Notes under the pieces: model-generated | What the model was told of the DNA's origin: nothing | Seen by the model: the letters and a program-made list of their open reading frames with translations, nothing else | Database searches by the model: none | Shown: positions 1 to 12,700 of the stretch, in pieces | How positions within the stretch are numbered: the first letter of the stretch is position 1 | Layout of the letters: each line of letters begins with the position of its first letter | Position numbers and translations under genes: made by a program | NCBI GenBank assembly: GCA_030248065.1 | Contig: JASAMV010005787.1 | Span: forward strand, 18,551-82,550 | DNA from: Rhynchonema sp. JSB1_4 | Taxonomy: Eukaryota > Nematoda > Chromadorea > Monhysterida > Xyalidae | Length of the DNA stretch: 64,000 nt | Direction of reading: 5' to 3'

Positions 1-68
1 AACGTACCCTAAAATTAAAAACTACATTCTTTTAATTCTTGTGTAGAAATATTGTCTGTTACTTTCAG

Positions 69-107
69 CTCATGATCCTTCTGCTCATGGCCTTCGATGG
101 ACAGATG
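69..107 (+). CDS. possible small 5' exon of TIL gene I
   Basis: A 39-nt stretch lies between a good acceptor (TTACTTTCAG) and a good donor (GTGAGT). Read in phase 1-1, like the TIL exons downstream, it gives HDPSAHGLRWTD with no cysteine, so it could be a linker. In another frame it starts with an ATG and hydrophobic residues (MILLLMAF), which would be out of phase with the next exon. The phase match favours the linker reading, but the evidence is only splice sites and phase. Gene I may begin before the window. Confidence 0.25.
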
Positions 108-272
108 GTGAGTGTTTGTGCAAGTGCGGCGGAGTTACATTCCGCCTGAGGTCCGACCGAAGGTCAACAAGATCAACACGGAAACCAGAGTATATCCGTG
201 TTCCGTGGATATTTTAAAAAAAACAAAGCCCGGAAATGTTTTTGTCGGAAATATTTCGGAACTTGGAAATGA

Positions 273-699
273 TATTGGTCGCACAATGACCTTATAAGAA
301 TTGGTCAAAGTTTTTCCTGAATCGTGAAGAAGAAAGTGACTGGGCAATGACGACGTTGCGTTGCGCGATCACACACAAAGAATGTAGTCAGTAAAATGCT
401 TCAGACCCGCAGCAACGGGGGTGCTCTGTTAAGCCCTAACTATACTTCGTTCTCTCAAGCAACACGAAACAAATTTTCCCACGCTAATTGGTTCTCACGC
501 GCGCGCCAGCCAATCAGAGTGTGAGAATTTGTTTCGTGTTGCGCGAGAGAACGAAGTATAGTTCGGCCTTAAGATTATTTTCAGATGAAATTGTTTTGAG
601 AGCATCACATATAGCACAGTGGTTGAGTGTGACTCAACGTGAAAATCAGGATTGATTTGATGAATTCTTATACATATCGTCGTTGTGCAACCACCAATA
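273..699. mobile_element. MITE family A, copy 1 (disrupted)
   Basis: The ends are inverted copies of TTGGTCGCACAATGAC followed by TTATAAGAATT. The same element occurs at about 8085-8903, 46248-46526 and 54515-54792. This copy is diverged at its right end and is split by another inverted-repeat element at 429-573. It has no coding capacity, so it is a non-autonomous DNA element of about 280 bp when intact. Confidence 0.75.
429..573. mobile_element. small foldback element nested in MITE A
   Basis: The arms ACTATACTTCGTTCTC and GAGAACGAAGTATAGT are inverted and continue through an AACACGAAACAAATT pair to a loop near 485-515. Comparison with the intact family A copies shows that this segment is extra sequence, so it is a later insertion. 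The junctions carry short TTAAG-like sequence that may be the target duplication. Confidence 0.7.
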
Positions 700-902
700 C
701 CGGAGTGCAACTTTTTCGATTTATGATAACCGAAACTGGCGTGCTGACGTCAAAAATCCGCCTTGATGGTATTTGTTGCACACTGCATTGAAGTACAGCT
801 AAAACTAAAGAATTATATATTAATGCGCTATGTAAATATTGCGCCATGGTTCTCGTTATTCGGTGAAATAGCCACAGTACATTTGGTTCACTTGGTCTTC
901 AG

Positions 903-3900
903 ATGTAGAACGGTCCTGGCCACCCGGTCCCCGCCAGATCTCGCGTTGCGCCGACGACCGAAAGGTGTTCGATTGTAAGTGCGAACAGAGGTTGTGCGTT
1001 CGCGGCAAAGTGCGGATCGCGTGCGCCGGACAGAAGTGCCATCCGTCGACAGAAAGATGCATCTGCAAGCCTGAATATTTCACCCACTTCCCAACTGGGG
1101 AATGCATCAGCACAGAGAAATGTCAGGCGCGGCAACCCCAAATGCCACTCGCACCACGTTAGTGTTGTCTTGTCAACCAATCAAGAAAGTTAGTTTGTTT
1201 TTTTCAGACCAGTCACACACGTGCACTTTCACTCCTTATAATCGCCAGATGTGAAAGTGCCTTGAGCGCAGTTCACTTATACACTATCATTTGACTCAAA
1301 TACCGCAATGCATTGTTGCAGTTGGCTTGTGTTCAGTTTCTTTGGTTTTGGTTGCCCTGAAGCAATTGTTGAAGAAAAGTGATACGCTCAGGTTTTCTTG
1401 AAATCGAACGACGTAAAGACTGAGCTGATTCGGTTACAAATTGAAGGACGGTCACACAGGTGCCAACTAAATTTTCGCGCACATTTTCCAGCGTTGAGAT
1501 GCGAACGCGAACACGAGGAGCCAGCCTGCACCTACCACTGCTTGGAGAGAAAATGCTGGAACGGAAAGCCCGTTGGACCAACGTGTCGACCGTTTTCACC
1601 CCGATGCCCGCCGAAACCGCAAATCTGCGCCTGCAAGCGGGGCTTCGTTCGTGAGTACGCCATCGGCGAAGAAAAGTTCCAAGTCCCGCACCGATGCATT
1701 CCGATTCAAGCGTGTGGCCAGCAGCCCCCTGTCGACCCTGTCTTCACTCCCAGACCTCGTGGTACACCCGTTCGTTCTAGTGATTTCGGTAAGTCTTGGG
1801 GTGGTATGTTCGAAACGGTGTGAACGTCATTTGGGCGTGAAGGTTGGTGTGAGCTCGATCGAAAGCTCGGTAGGTGTAAGCTCGACGTAAACAAATATCC
1901 CATCAAATATCCCCGAAACTTCCCACGTTAACAGCAGACAATGTTTCATCTTTACACCGAGCTGACACCGGCCGACCTTACGCCCAACTGACGTTTACAC
2001 CGTCTTGAAAATTCCAGACTTGATTGCTGGTTACATATAAGACCAAGCATAGTCTGTGCCTAGCCCGAGTACAAACCTTACCATACAACATTTTTTGATG
2101 CAACATGTGAAATGATTTCATAATCGTTGGTTTGAACGTCCACTCAGAACCGTGCCCAGGCCTTTTGCATCGTAACTGCAGGATCGCATTTCCGAAAATG
2201 CGGTGAACACGCGCGACTCCAGTGCAACCCATGTTTTGACGTCGCGATGTGCGTTAACGGCCACCCTCGCCCTCCATCGTGTCCCTACGTTCCCCTGCAA
2301 TGTACGCCGTTGAATCGTCGCGTGCCGATATGCGTTTGTGAGCCCAACTATATCCGCGACCCGTGGACACGCAAATGCATATTGGCGGAAAAATGTAAGC
2401 CGAGAAACCCGCCAGGTTCGTGTTGGTGCATTCTGTTATGGTTTCGAACGTTTTTGTCTATTGAGCAAATCATTTACACTTATTATGGTCCGACAGCAGC
2501 AGCAATATCTCACGCAAATACAATGAAACTTCATTTTATTCTCCAGCGCCGATCTTCCCCTGTGGCGAGCGCAAAGTACTCGGCTGCCCGCCGTGTGGCG
2601 GAGGACCGTCCTGTGCGAATGGCCGAGTTTCTGTTCCTTACATAATGTGCACTGATGTTGCCATGAAATGCTCGGTGCAACAGTGCGTTTGCTCGTCCGA
2701 GTACCCGGTTCGTGACCAGCAAACTAAGAAGTGCATCTCGAACGATGAGTGCGAAGCGCAAGCACCCACACCACCTAAACGTAAGTAGTTTTGCCTTTAA
2801 CAAGCCCATTCGGTGCGATAATTCTGAGAAGAAAATGCCTCTAGCCGATAATGAAAATTACTTTCAAAGAATTGTTCGCAATTAGGTATTTGCAAGAAGT
2901 CATTTTACTGAATGAACGGCATATTATGTTAATCGCCGCATCTTCTGCCACAAGAAGTTCTCAATTCCCTTCGGCGCATTTTGGCGAAACGGAAGTAAAA
3001 TAATTTTCTGACTCCGATTTCCCACCAACTACCAAACGGCTGGAATGGCACCCACGTGAAAATTTCCCCGTCCATTTGCTTGTCGAGCACGAAAATCTGC
3101 GTTTCCAAGCAGGGTTTTGTTCGCGAGGATAAAACAACATTTCATTCTCAGCGCCGATCTTCCCCTGTGGCGAGCGCAAAGTACTCGGTTGCCCGCCGTG
3201 TGGCGGAGGACCGTTGTGTGCGAATGGCCGAGTTTCTGTTCCTTACATAATGTGCACTGATGTTGCCATGAAATGCTCGGTGCAACAGTGCGTTTGCTCG
3301 TCCGAGTACCCGGTTCGTGACCAGCAAACCAAGAAGTGCATCTCGAACGATGAGTGCGAAGCGCAAGCACCCACACCACCTAAACGTAAGTCTTGGCAAG
3401 CCGCCAGCTCAAGGCACTCGCACACACTGGCTACATGCTACGTACTGTCGTCAATGAATGCATCTATTCTCTGCAGTTATCAGTTTAAACATCCCCAAAT
3501 TTTGCAACAGTGCAGAAAAGTGTTGTGGCAAGCAGCAAATGAAAACCGGATAAATTAAAAAGCTGTCATCAAAGTATGACACTGACCCAAAGTGTACATT
3601 TTGTTTAGAAAATGGCGTGTGCTGCTGCATGCGCTGTATGTATAAAAAGTGCCATGAGCCGATGGATTGCCCATACCTAGGTTTTGCCCTTAACAAGCCC
3701 ATTCGGTGTGATATTCTGAGAAGAAAATGCCTCGGGCCGATAATGAAAATTACTTTCAAAGAATTGTTCGCAATTAGGTATTTGCAAGAAGTCATTTTAC
3801 TAAATGAACGGCATATTATGTTAATCGCCGCATCTTCTGCCACAAGAAGTTCTCAATTCCCTCAGTTCTCCCATTTTGGCGAACCGGAATTAAAATAATT

Positions 3901-5163
3901 TTCTAACTCCGATTTCCCACCAACTACCAAAGGGCTGGAATGGCACCCACGTGAAAATTTCCCCGTCCATTTGCTTGTCGAGCACGAAAATCTGCGTTTC
4001 CGAACAGGGTTTTGTTCGCGAGGATAAAACAACATTTCATTCTCAGCGTCGATCTTCCCCTGTGGCGAGCGCAAAGTACTCGGTTGCCCACCGTGTGGCG
4101 GAGGACCGTTGTGCGTGAATGGCAAAGTTGTTGTTCATGACATTGCTTGCAAGGATGTTGCCATGAAATGCCCGGTGCAACAGTGCGTTTGCTCGTCCGA
4201 GTACCCGGTTCGTGACCTGCAAACCAAGAAGTGCATCTCGAACGATGAGTGCGAAGCGCAAGCGCCCACACCACGTGAACGTAAGTAGGCTTTGCCTTTA
4301 ACAAACCCATTCGGTGTGACGTGGGCCTGAGCCCTGAGCCTCGGACGCGCGGTGCACCAGATGATTTCCGTGTGTGTGTGTGCCATTCCATGTCTTGCTG
4401 TCGTGACATCAAGTCGTTCCCCGACCCCTCGAAATTGTTTACATACGCCAAAGCGTTACGGATGTTACGTTTGTTGCCGGTGGTGAAAACTCATCATTTT
4501 AGTCGTTGAACACAAGGCGTTTGCTTGAAAGTTGACCGTTGCTGTTCATGCTCCCACATTCAGGTCCACGAAGGAGCCACGATCGACCCTACCACTGTAA
4601 CAAGCGTGAAGTGTTTGATTGTGCGTGTGCCGAACTGCGGTGCAACAGAGATGGCCAAGTGATTGGGTCCAGTTGTCGTCCAGCATTCCATTTTCCAAAG
4701 TGCCGTTGGTCCAGCAGACGATGCATCTGCAAGCCTCAGTACTTTCGTAATTGGATATCTGGCGCATGTATTAGCGTCGGAAAATGCCCAGCGATCAGGA
4801 ACTCGAGTGAGTGTGTTAACATATGTGGGATTGTCCATCTTGGGGTGGAATTTTCGAAACGGTAAAAAAGAGTTCGTTGTAAAGCTCTGTCGGTATGAAG
4901 TATGAACATTGAGGCGGGCAGGTATACATTTCATCTACTGTGATGCGCATGACTCTCCAGCCCTGTGTGATCCACAACGAGAGACGCTACAGTGCATTGC
5001 GCGATGCCACGAACCAACGTGCCGCAATCGTCCGCCGTGCAGGGTCGCCATGCCCACGTGTCCGCCCGATCAGCGAATTTGTGCGTGCAAACCAAACCTG
5101 TACCGCGATGAGATGTCAGGAGAGTGCTTCAGCGGGCATGATTGCCCCGGTCCGCTACATTAG
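903..5163 (+). CDS. multi-domain TIL (trypsin inhibitor-like) protein, gene I, 8 domains
   Basis: Eight exons encode one TIL domain each: 903-1157, 1492-1788, 2182-2415, 2547-2780, 3152-3385, 4047-4280, 4564-4806 and 4961-5163. The last ends in a stop (GPLH). All internal exons begin and end in phase 1, so any can be lost or duplicated without a frameshift. Every domain shows the ten-cysteine TIL pattern, with the central C-x-C and a final Cys-xxx(x)-Cys block such as KKCISNDEC. Proteins of this family are secreted and often inhibit serine proteases through the loop between Cys5 and Cys6; the target here is unknown. Exons 4, 5 and 6 are recent duplicates, with 4 and 5 almost identical. The signal-peptide exon was not found and may lie before the window. 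The order at the 3' end matches gene II, so the two genes are tandem paralogues. Domain identity is firm. That all eight exons form one transcript is inferred from phase and spacing. Confidence 0.85.
3055..3151 (+). pseudogene. relic of the 3' half of a TIL exon
   Basis: The translation around 3096-3150 reads KICVSKQGFVRED, close to the KICVCKQGLVRDAKT block of the intact exon at 13452-13673. The second Cys of C-x-C is Ser and the rest of the domain is missing. The relic runs straight into the acceptor of the exon at 3152, so an old exon now serves as its polypyrimidine and branch region. Confidence 0.6.
3389..3678. mobile_element. MITE family C, copy 1
   Basis: The inverted ends are GGCAAGCCGCCAGCTC and GAGCCGATGGATTGCC. 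The interior matches the inverted copy at 22911-23203 over nearly its full length (for example AAATTTTGCAACAG). The left end begins within a few bases of the donor of the TIL exon ending at 3385. It has no coding capacity. Confidence 0.7.
3953..4046 (+). pseudogene. second copy of the TIL exon relic
   Basis: This is the duplicate of the relic at 3055-3151, carried along by the segmental duplication. It reads KICVSEQGFVRED and abuts the acceptor of the exon at 4047. Confidence 0.6.
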
Positions 5164-6763
5164 AACAGTCATGTGGTCACAAGAATGATATCAGTGACGC
5201 TGTGATTATAACCGTGGTTAGACTAGAAAAATGTGAAACTGTATGTACTGCATTGCTCAGAGAAAATGCCTTCCGATGGGACAAAGACGGTTTGCCGAGA
5301 TGCTGTTTTCACACAAATCATCAACACTGAAAATCATAGAGATCTATCTCCGAATAACCCCGGGCCCCCGCTCGGATCATTTGCTGCCTGGAAATCATTG
5401 CGTCCATCCAGACACACGAAGAATAAATGATCAAATCATTCCTAAAAAAATCAGACTACCTTTTTTTAGAGTCCCTGCAACATGATTTCCGCCTAGACCC
5501 CTTTTATCTGTCCGACCGAACATGCTTGTGGAACACAATGCATAAATGGGCTAAACCCCTTTTTTCCTTTTTTCTTGGTCTTTTTCTGTGATTGAAAATT
5601 CCGATTGCGGATGGAATATTTTTTGCGGTAAATACAGTCCCACGCATTGTTGGGGAACTGGTGCTCAACAATGCGTATTTTTGGTCATGGGCGGAAAAAT
5701 TTTGATCTCAGATAATTCGCAGTTTTGATCTCAAATCTTAGTCAGATATGTATTTCGATTCACAAACGAAGTGGAAAAGAAACGAATCACGGACAAAGGA
5801 AATGAAGCAGTAAGTATCCGTACAGATCGATTTTGCTGCCACAGGCTCTGTGTCGTGAGCTAACCTGGAGAGTTTCAACAAAATACAGTATATGCATCTG
5901 GAATTCTATTTTACTTTCAACAATTCTATTGCCATCTGAAACCAGGTACAGTATACTTTCTTTGCTTCACTGTCCAAATCACAAAGGTGTTTCATGGTGC
6001 TTCCATCTGATTTCTAATCTGGAAGCGTTCTTGCTGCTGTGTGCGATTGCCAGTAACCAGTCTTGTAAAAATGCTAGGTAGCGCATATGGATGTACTTTC
6101 ACATCGTTCGTCCCAGGCTTGGAGAACCGTAAAGAAATTTAGGTCAAACACCTAAACTGATTTTACGAATATTGAGATTGGGTTGTGACCTCGAAAGATT
6201 GGTAGTTCAAATTATAGAACGCCAGCTGTCGCGCAAGTCCAGGCCGTCACGAAGCAGACACCAAATCGCCATCTTGTACACTGAACTGATCTGGAATAAT
6301 CAGCAAATCACACCAATCAGTAATGTTGGGTTGCGCGTTAGTCGTGAGTATTTCGGCACTTCACCTGTTCACTTTTGGCTGAAACTCATAGGGCTGCGAT
6401 TTGTTAGATAAGCGCCGAATGCCGAAAATCTGTTTTTATCCAATCACCTTTTTGACCCGCTTATACTCAAAATTGACTCTTGAAATTCTCAACGGTGATC
6501 ACAACTGTTGGTTGCAGGCAGTCGCGGCTGTTATCAGTGGCCAACTTGATGTTCACGCTCGGATCTATTGTAAGTGGGGATTTAAAGAGTCATATTCGGT
6601 TATGTCGGTTGGTTACGCTATGTACTGCATGTGCGCCGAAGTTGTTATTTGTTGTGTCAAGCTTTATGGGAACAATAGATCGTTAACGATTTGCTCGCAA
6701 TCGAACCCCCAAGGAATGACGCCCACTCTGGTAGAAAAAAGCGATGTTACGTTGTTTACTCAG
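5164..6763. other. spacer between TIL genes I and II
   Basis: A possible poly(A) signal AATAAA for gene I lies at about 5422. A short hairpin with arms ACGCATTGTTG and CAACAATGCGT lies near 5643-5676. A candidate 5' exon of gene II lies at 6518-6570, between TTGCAG and GTAAGT. It reads AVAAVISGQLDVHARIY in phase 1, fits the next exon and resembles the end of a signal peptide, but it is unproven. Nothing else was recognised. Confidence 0.4.
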
Positions 6764-9700
6764 CCCCACCGATCCGACAATGCGGCGAACACGAAAGTCT
6801 CCAGTGCCCAACGGGCTGTTTCGGCATCACCGAATGCGTTGACGGTCAACCACGCTATCCGGTGTGCCCGTTTGTTCCGCTGAGATGCACGCCGCGAACT
6901 CGACGGGTATGCGCGTGCCAAGAGAACTATATTCAGGACAGGACGACGCGTAAATGCATATTGAAGGCGGACTGTAAGCCGAATGCCGAACAACCGGGTT
7001 CGTTTGTGTTGGTGGCAACAGTTTATTCAAGTATCATATAAGAAAGCTGTTATAATTATAACAAATTATATAGAAACAATTATAATTATTGAACACGTCT
7101 ATCTCATTCTGCACTGCAGTGTGTCATAAATATGAGCTGTTCGTGTGTTCGACTCCGAATTGTGCCTGACCTGCCACAATGGGGTCGCAGTTAGGTAGTC
7201 ACCTATCTCCTGGTGGCTTAAATGCTTGCAAAGCTACAAATATGTTTTTTGCGATGCGTCGGGTTACGCCCGTGATCCAAATACCAAGAAGCACATACAG
7301 TATACGTAGTTCGAGCAGTGTGAAGAGAAACAGCAAATTTCAAAATGTCAACAATTAATCGTAAACGTTAATCGCTGTCAAAAGGTAAAATCACAGTAAT
7401 TTCTCAATTCGCAATCCGCTGCCCGACATGTGGCGCCTCCTGCCACAACGGTGAACCGCATTATCTTCGTTGTAAGCCCCGGCCATGCACTGATGCAAAT
7501 CGACAGTGCATCTGCTCTTCCGAATACCCGCTTCTTTTACTTTCCCGGGAATAAATGCATCTCTGAGAAGCAGTGCAAAGCGAAAAGACCCGCGCCACCG
7601 GAACGTAGGTGATGCTGGCTAACAACCAACACTGTTTGCGGTCCTGTTTGACACAAGAGCTTCGGTACAACAAAGTTGTTCCACAGAGAGTGACCAGTGT
7701 TTTGCACAGAAAAGTGTTGATTTAAATCGTGTCTAGGTATATCCCCAATATACTGAAATCCGTTTCCAAACCAACCCACATTGGCCTCCTGGTAGAAAGA
7801 AAGACGTATGTTACGATTCAAGAATGTGTACCAAGCAACAGCATGAGTACTTCTCCGCCTGCACTGTGTGCTGAGCAAGTTGAAGTTTTCCTATATTGCC
7901 GACACGACTGATTCTTTTTGAATCGCTTGTCCGGACCACATCTCCAATCGTACTCGTGGTGCTTCTTGCTTGCCTTCAAATCCGATGCGGGTTACATTTG
8001 GGCATGGTCAAAACACCCGATACCAACTCCCACCGAATACCCAACGCCCATACCAATGCCACCCAATAACCGAATACTTGGTATTGATACTGGTCGCACA
8101 ATGACTTTATAAGAATTGGTCAACTTTTTTCATGAATTATGAAGCAGGAAAGTGACGGGGCAGTGACGTTGCGTTACGCGATCACACACAAAAACGGCAG
8201 TCAGTAGTATGTTTCAGACCCGCAGCAACGTGGGTGCTCTGCTAGATTACTTTCAGACGAAAATGTTTTGTGAGAATCAGAAATAGCACAGTGGTAAAGA
8301 GTGACTGAACGTGAAAATCAGGATTGATTTGATGAATTCTTATATGATCATTGGGTGGAATTCACAAAACAAAAGTCAAGCTCACCGTCAACCTCAACGT
8401 CAAAGTTCAACGTCTGATGTTTCGGCGTCACGCTGGCTCGTGCAGCAGACGCGATTTTCTAAACGAAGGGTCAACTTTGACGCATTATTGTGCAAGACTG
8501 GATGCTTATCTAGCCAGAATAATATTATAGGGATGTAACAGAAGCGTGTTGTGAGAGTAAAGTTTTATGAATTTCTGAAAAGAGACAAAGAAATGAATAG
8601 ACGATCACCAACCGGGGTGCAAAAAATTTTGACTGCGCTCAATGATCGCCTCATTATTTCAATACCATTAGTCAGAAATTATTATAACTCAGAAATAATC
8701 TTCTGAAACGCTTGTGCTACGTCCTTAAATTAACAGTATCCCGAGAAAATGCACAATAATGTGTCAAAGTTGACCCTTCGTTTAGAAAATTGCGTCGACT
8801 GCACGAGCCAGCGTGACGCCGAAACATCAGACTTTGAATTTTGACGTTGAGCTTGACGGTGAACTTGACTTTGTTTTGTGAATTCCAGCCATTGTGCGAC
8901 CAAGACCCAATAAGAACCCAACGTTTGAATATGGGTGCTGGTGTTGTGCATTGGGTGGCGTGCTCGGCACTGGATTTTTGGCATTGAATGGGGTGATGCG
9001 GTTTTGGCAATGTCCAACTGTCCAAATTGTTTAACTCTTGAGCACAAATTTATGGCTTGTGATTAGAAATTCTTTCGGATGTCAGTAACACGCAAGGCTG
9101 AATTTACTCGCACGAGCAGTGTGTGACAAATACGCCGACTTACACTATTTTGCTGCCCGTTGTCAAGTTGTCGAACATGCCGGGTCACTTAACCCCATTC
9201 TGATACATTTATGCAGGGGGTAATTTTAGGATTATAACTACAGAAATAAGTTCAAAGCGTTTTAGGGCCGAAAAAAATGTGCGCTGAGGATGAAGAATTC
9301 CACTGTCAGTTCTGTGGCCCACCAGCAGTCTGCCACAACGGCACGGTGCTAATGTCACTGTGTGATCCACCTCCTGGTGGCTTTAAATGCCTGGAGCACA
9401 AAAAAAGATGCGTTTGCAAGTATCTTCGTGACTGGCAAACCAAAAAATGCATCACGGAGGAGGCGTGTTTGGCGAAGAAGCCTGCCGATCGTTAGTTCAT
9501 TTTGTGTCTTGTCTTCTCTCTGCCAAGCACATATGTAATATGGTCAATTGCCAGCAGACCCCCGTACAAAACCACGATTCATTTCGTTAAGGGCGAGAAC
9601 TCACGTGTGACGAGCGTGAAACGCCCGGTTGTCCACCATGTGCCGGTGGAGCGAAGTGCCATAACGGTGCACCACACTATCGAAAGTGCATTACTGAACA

Positions 9701-12700
9701 GCACTGCCGTGATGCTGATCGAACATGCGTTTGTTCGTCAAAGCACCCACTTCGGGACACGAAAACGAAAGAATGCCTGTCGGTCGTCGAGTGTGTGGCA
9801 AAGAGACCACGTTAGTTTCTGCGGGCGCCGTAAGTGATCTATAAACCATTTTGGCAAGTATACTGTTTGTTAAAAGCTGAAATTTGTACTAGTCCCAAAA
9901 GTAAGTAGACTAGAGCTCACGGGCGGCTTCAACTGGAAAATCTCCCACTTACGCTATCCGACGCCTCATTCCGGATGGGGGGCTTACGTGGGAAGTTCCG
10001 GTATAGGCCATCCAGCGTGTCGATGCGGAAAAAATTCATTTGCGACATTTCCGTGGTCGAAGTCCCGCCTCTTACCTATTCCGGTTGAGCGTTTACGTGC
10101 ATTGTGTAGGCGGCTGAGCCGCGCATAAACATGCAATGTTTCAGCAGAAAAACGCCAAACGTGAGTAGCGCCCACTCAAAAACGCCTGGAGTTTTGTGTC
10201 CGGAAATTGATTTAATTCGAAAAGTAACCCTCAAGATTTCGCGATTTAGCAAGTTGCTGTTTTTTGCACACGGCGGCCTTTCGAATCGAAGACATCTTTC
10301 AATTCCACCCAACAAAACATGGAGTTAGGAGACGTTAGACACACCCTTTAAGACGAACACAATTCAGCACCCCATCCACCGAAACCGAAGTGTGGCAAGG
10401 ATCAAATATTCACATGTTGCGGCGCAGGGGAGTGCCACAACGGCAAGGCGATTCCGCCACCTTGCCCAATTGTGTGTACGGAACACTTTCGAACGTGCAT
10501 GTGCAAGGGTAATAACGTTTTCGATAGGGAAACCAAGACATGCATAACGCACAAGCAGTGCAACGCGAAGCAACGGCCAAAAGACCGTTAGTGGGGTGGC
10601 TTAAATTATGTCAGTCATGTATTTGCGAAAAATTTGTTACGGCCTGCCGGTGAATGACAAATAAGTTCCATGTGGACTTATTCGCGACAAACTTCAAATT
10701 TGAGACTTCAGGAACAATAATTTCCAAACTAAACCCTCACAATACTTTAGCATATGAAACATCTCTGAGCATAGATGGGGGCTCGTTCGGAAAACATGCC
10801 GAATAAGACCTCAACTATAAGCTTATTCGTGGAGAGATACTTACAATATGTATTTGGCATTCTCCAGTACGTAATTATAAATTTGATCCTGTAGAAGATC
10901 TCCACTATGGGCGTTTTAATTCTACGTTGAATTTAATTCTACAGCTGGTTGTGGGAGTAATGGATTATTATTGTAGGTTTTTTCCAGGCGATTGAAATAT
11001 TGTTATGGCGCATAAAATTCAAATCTGTAGCACTGCCATTAACATGCAAAGTCAGAAAATTTTTTTCAGCAATTTGTCGCTACCCAGAAAGGCCTTCGTG
11101 CACCCTCTGTGCAGAGCTGCAGTGCGCAAACGGAAAAATCCGACGCGCACCTATTATTTGCGAGCCGTACAGTTGCCCGCCGCTTCCCAAAGTCTGCTCT
11201 TGCAAGCCCGATTTCGTTCGTGACGTCAAGACAAACGTGTGCATTTCGAGGCAGAAGTGTCTCAAACAAGCTCGTGAGTGTTATTGTATTCGTCCATTGC
11301 TTCAAATTTGCTCGATTCAAATGATAAGTGAGATTGGATGCAAAGTTAGTCGGTCAGTCAGTTCGTTCTCCGTAATAAATACATCTAAACACGACTTACC
11401 TGATTGGGTTAATTGAAATTCAGCAGAGCCTACAGGAAACATTGAATAATTCAGCGCCGCGCCCCAAATGCGGCGAGAACCAAATCTTCGTCTGTTGTGG
11501 CGGAGGAACGTGCCAAGACGGCAGGCCGATGCTGCAGCCGTGTCCGAAAATAGCGTGCCTATATGACAATCGAAGGTGCTTGTGCAAGCACAACTACGCT
11601 TTCGACCGAGATACCAACAAGTGCATATCGTATGAACAGTGTCGAGCGAAGCTACCACCAAAAGACCGTAAGTGGAATGGGTGGGGGCGTCTCAACTAAT
11701 CTTCAAATCCTACCAGTTCCTAAGTACTAAGTTTTCCTCCGTGAAGATATTACGGGGCGTTGAGGTCTCGGGGCTGGGGTGTTGACAGTTCATGTTCGAG
11801 ACTTGTTTTAGCTGAGAGCAAACAAGTTTGTCGTGCCCAAAGTTTCACCCAAATCTGCGCCATTGACCGATCAATGTGATTGCATTTTTCAGCAATTTGC
11901 CATCATCCAGAGACGCCGACGTTAAGCTGCAAGGAGAAGCGGTGCTCAGACGGAAGGATCCTAGACTCAATGATTTGTTGGCCATTCTCTTGGCCACCGA
12001 ATTCCAAAACCTGCGCTTGCAAGCAGGGTTTCGTTCGTGACACCAAAACAAACATGTGCATTTCCGAGCAAAAATGTCTCGGCGGATCATTACCGACTCG
12101 TGAGTACCACAGTATTGCATAAATGATTACAAATTTTTGGTTTAGGCGATAAGTTGTGCAGCGAGTAAACGCACAGCAAAAAGCCTGTGAATTTTGACAG
12201 TTTTCCAGCTTGAGACATACCAAGTGGAACCAAAAAGAATGAGCATACAAACATGCTTTAAGGCTTTGTATTTTGCTGGGCTTAAGGCCACTTGATACTT
12301 CGTCTCGTTGCACAAAAAACGCTGTATGGTTCCCCCTTTGTATCGAAGGTCGTTTATACTAGTACCGAGAAAACATTCATTCGATACTCGAGAAAGTATA
12401 ACCTATCAATGACGTGACGCGACACGCGCGCAACGAGACAGCCATTTCGTCTCGCCGAGACAAGATTCCAGTGGAATCTTGTCCCTGTGAGACAAACATT
12501 CCAGGGATTGAAAAATCTCAACTTTGGCTTTGTCTCGTCATTGTTTTTCGCCGATGGGAAGGGAATTTTTGGCTGTATTTGGTGTCGTTGAGTTCCGCTC
12601 TACCTGGTGAATCCGAAAAAAAGCAAAATGAAAAAGTTCCATTTGAAAAAATGGGGCAAGTCTGAATTTAACCTTCTCCCCTGTGCCCAGCAGGCCAGTG

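Larger units (their letters stand above)
2793..4280 (+). repeat. tandem duplication of a TIL exon with its upstream intron
   Basis: The intron segment starting TTTGCCTTTAACAAGCCCATTCGG at 2793 recurs at 3684 and, truncated, at 4289. The 2793-3385 and 3684-4280 blocks align along their length, each ending in a near-identical TIL exon (3152-3385 and 4047-4280). This is how the three adjacent GGG-type domains of gene I arose. A MITE at 3389-3678 lies between the blocks. Confidence 0.8.

Noticed and set aside
5411..6760. Additional TIL exons between genes I and II
   Set aside because: I looked for the C-x-C and KCI-type motifs in all frames and saw none before 6764.
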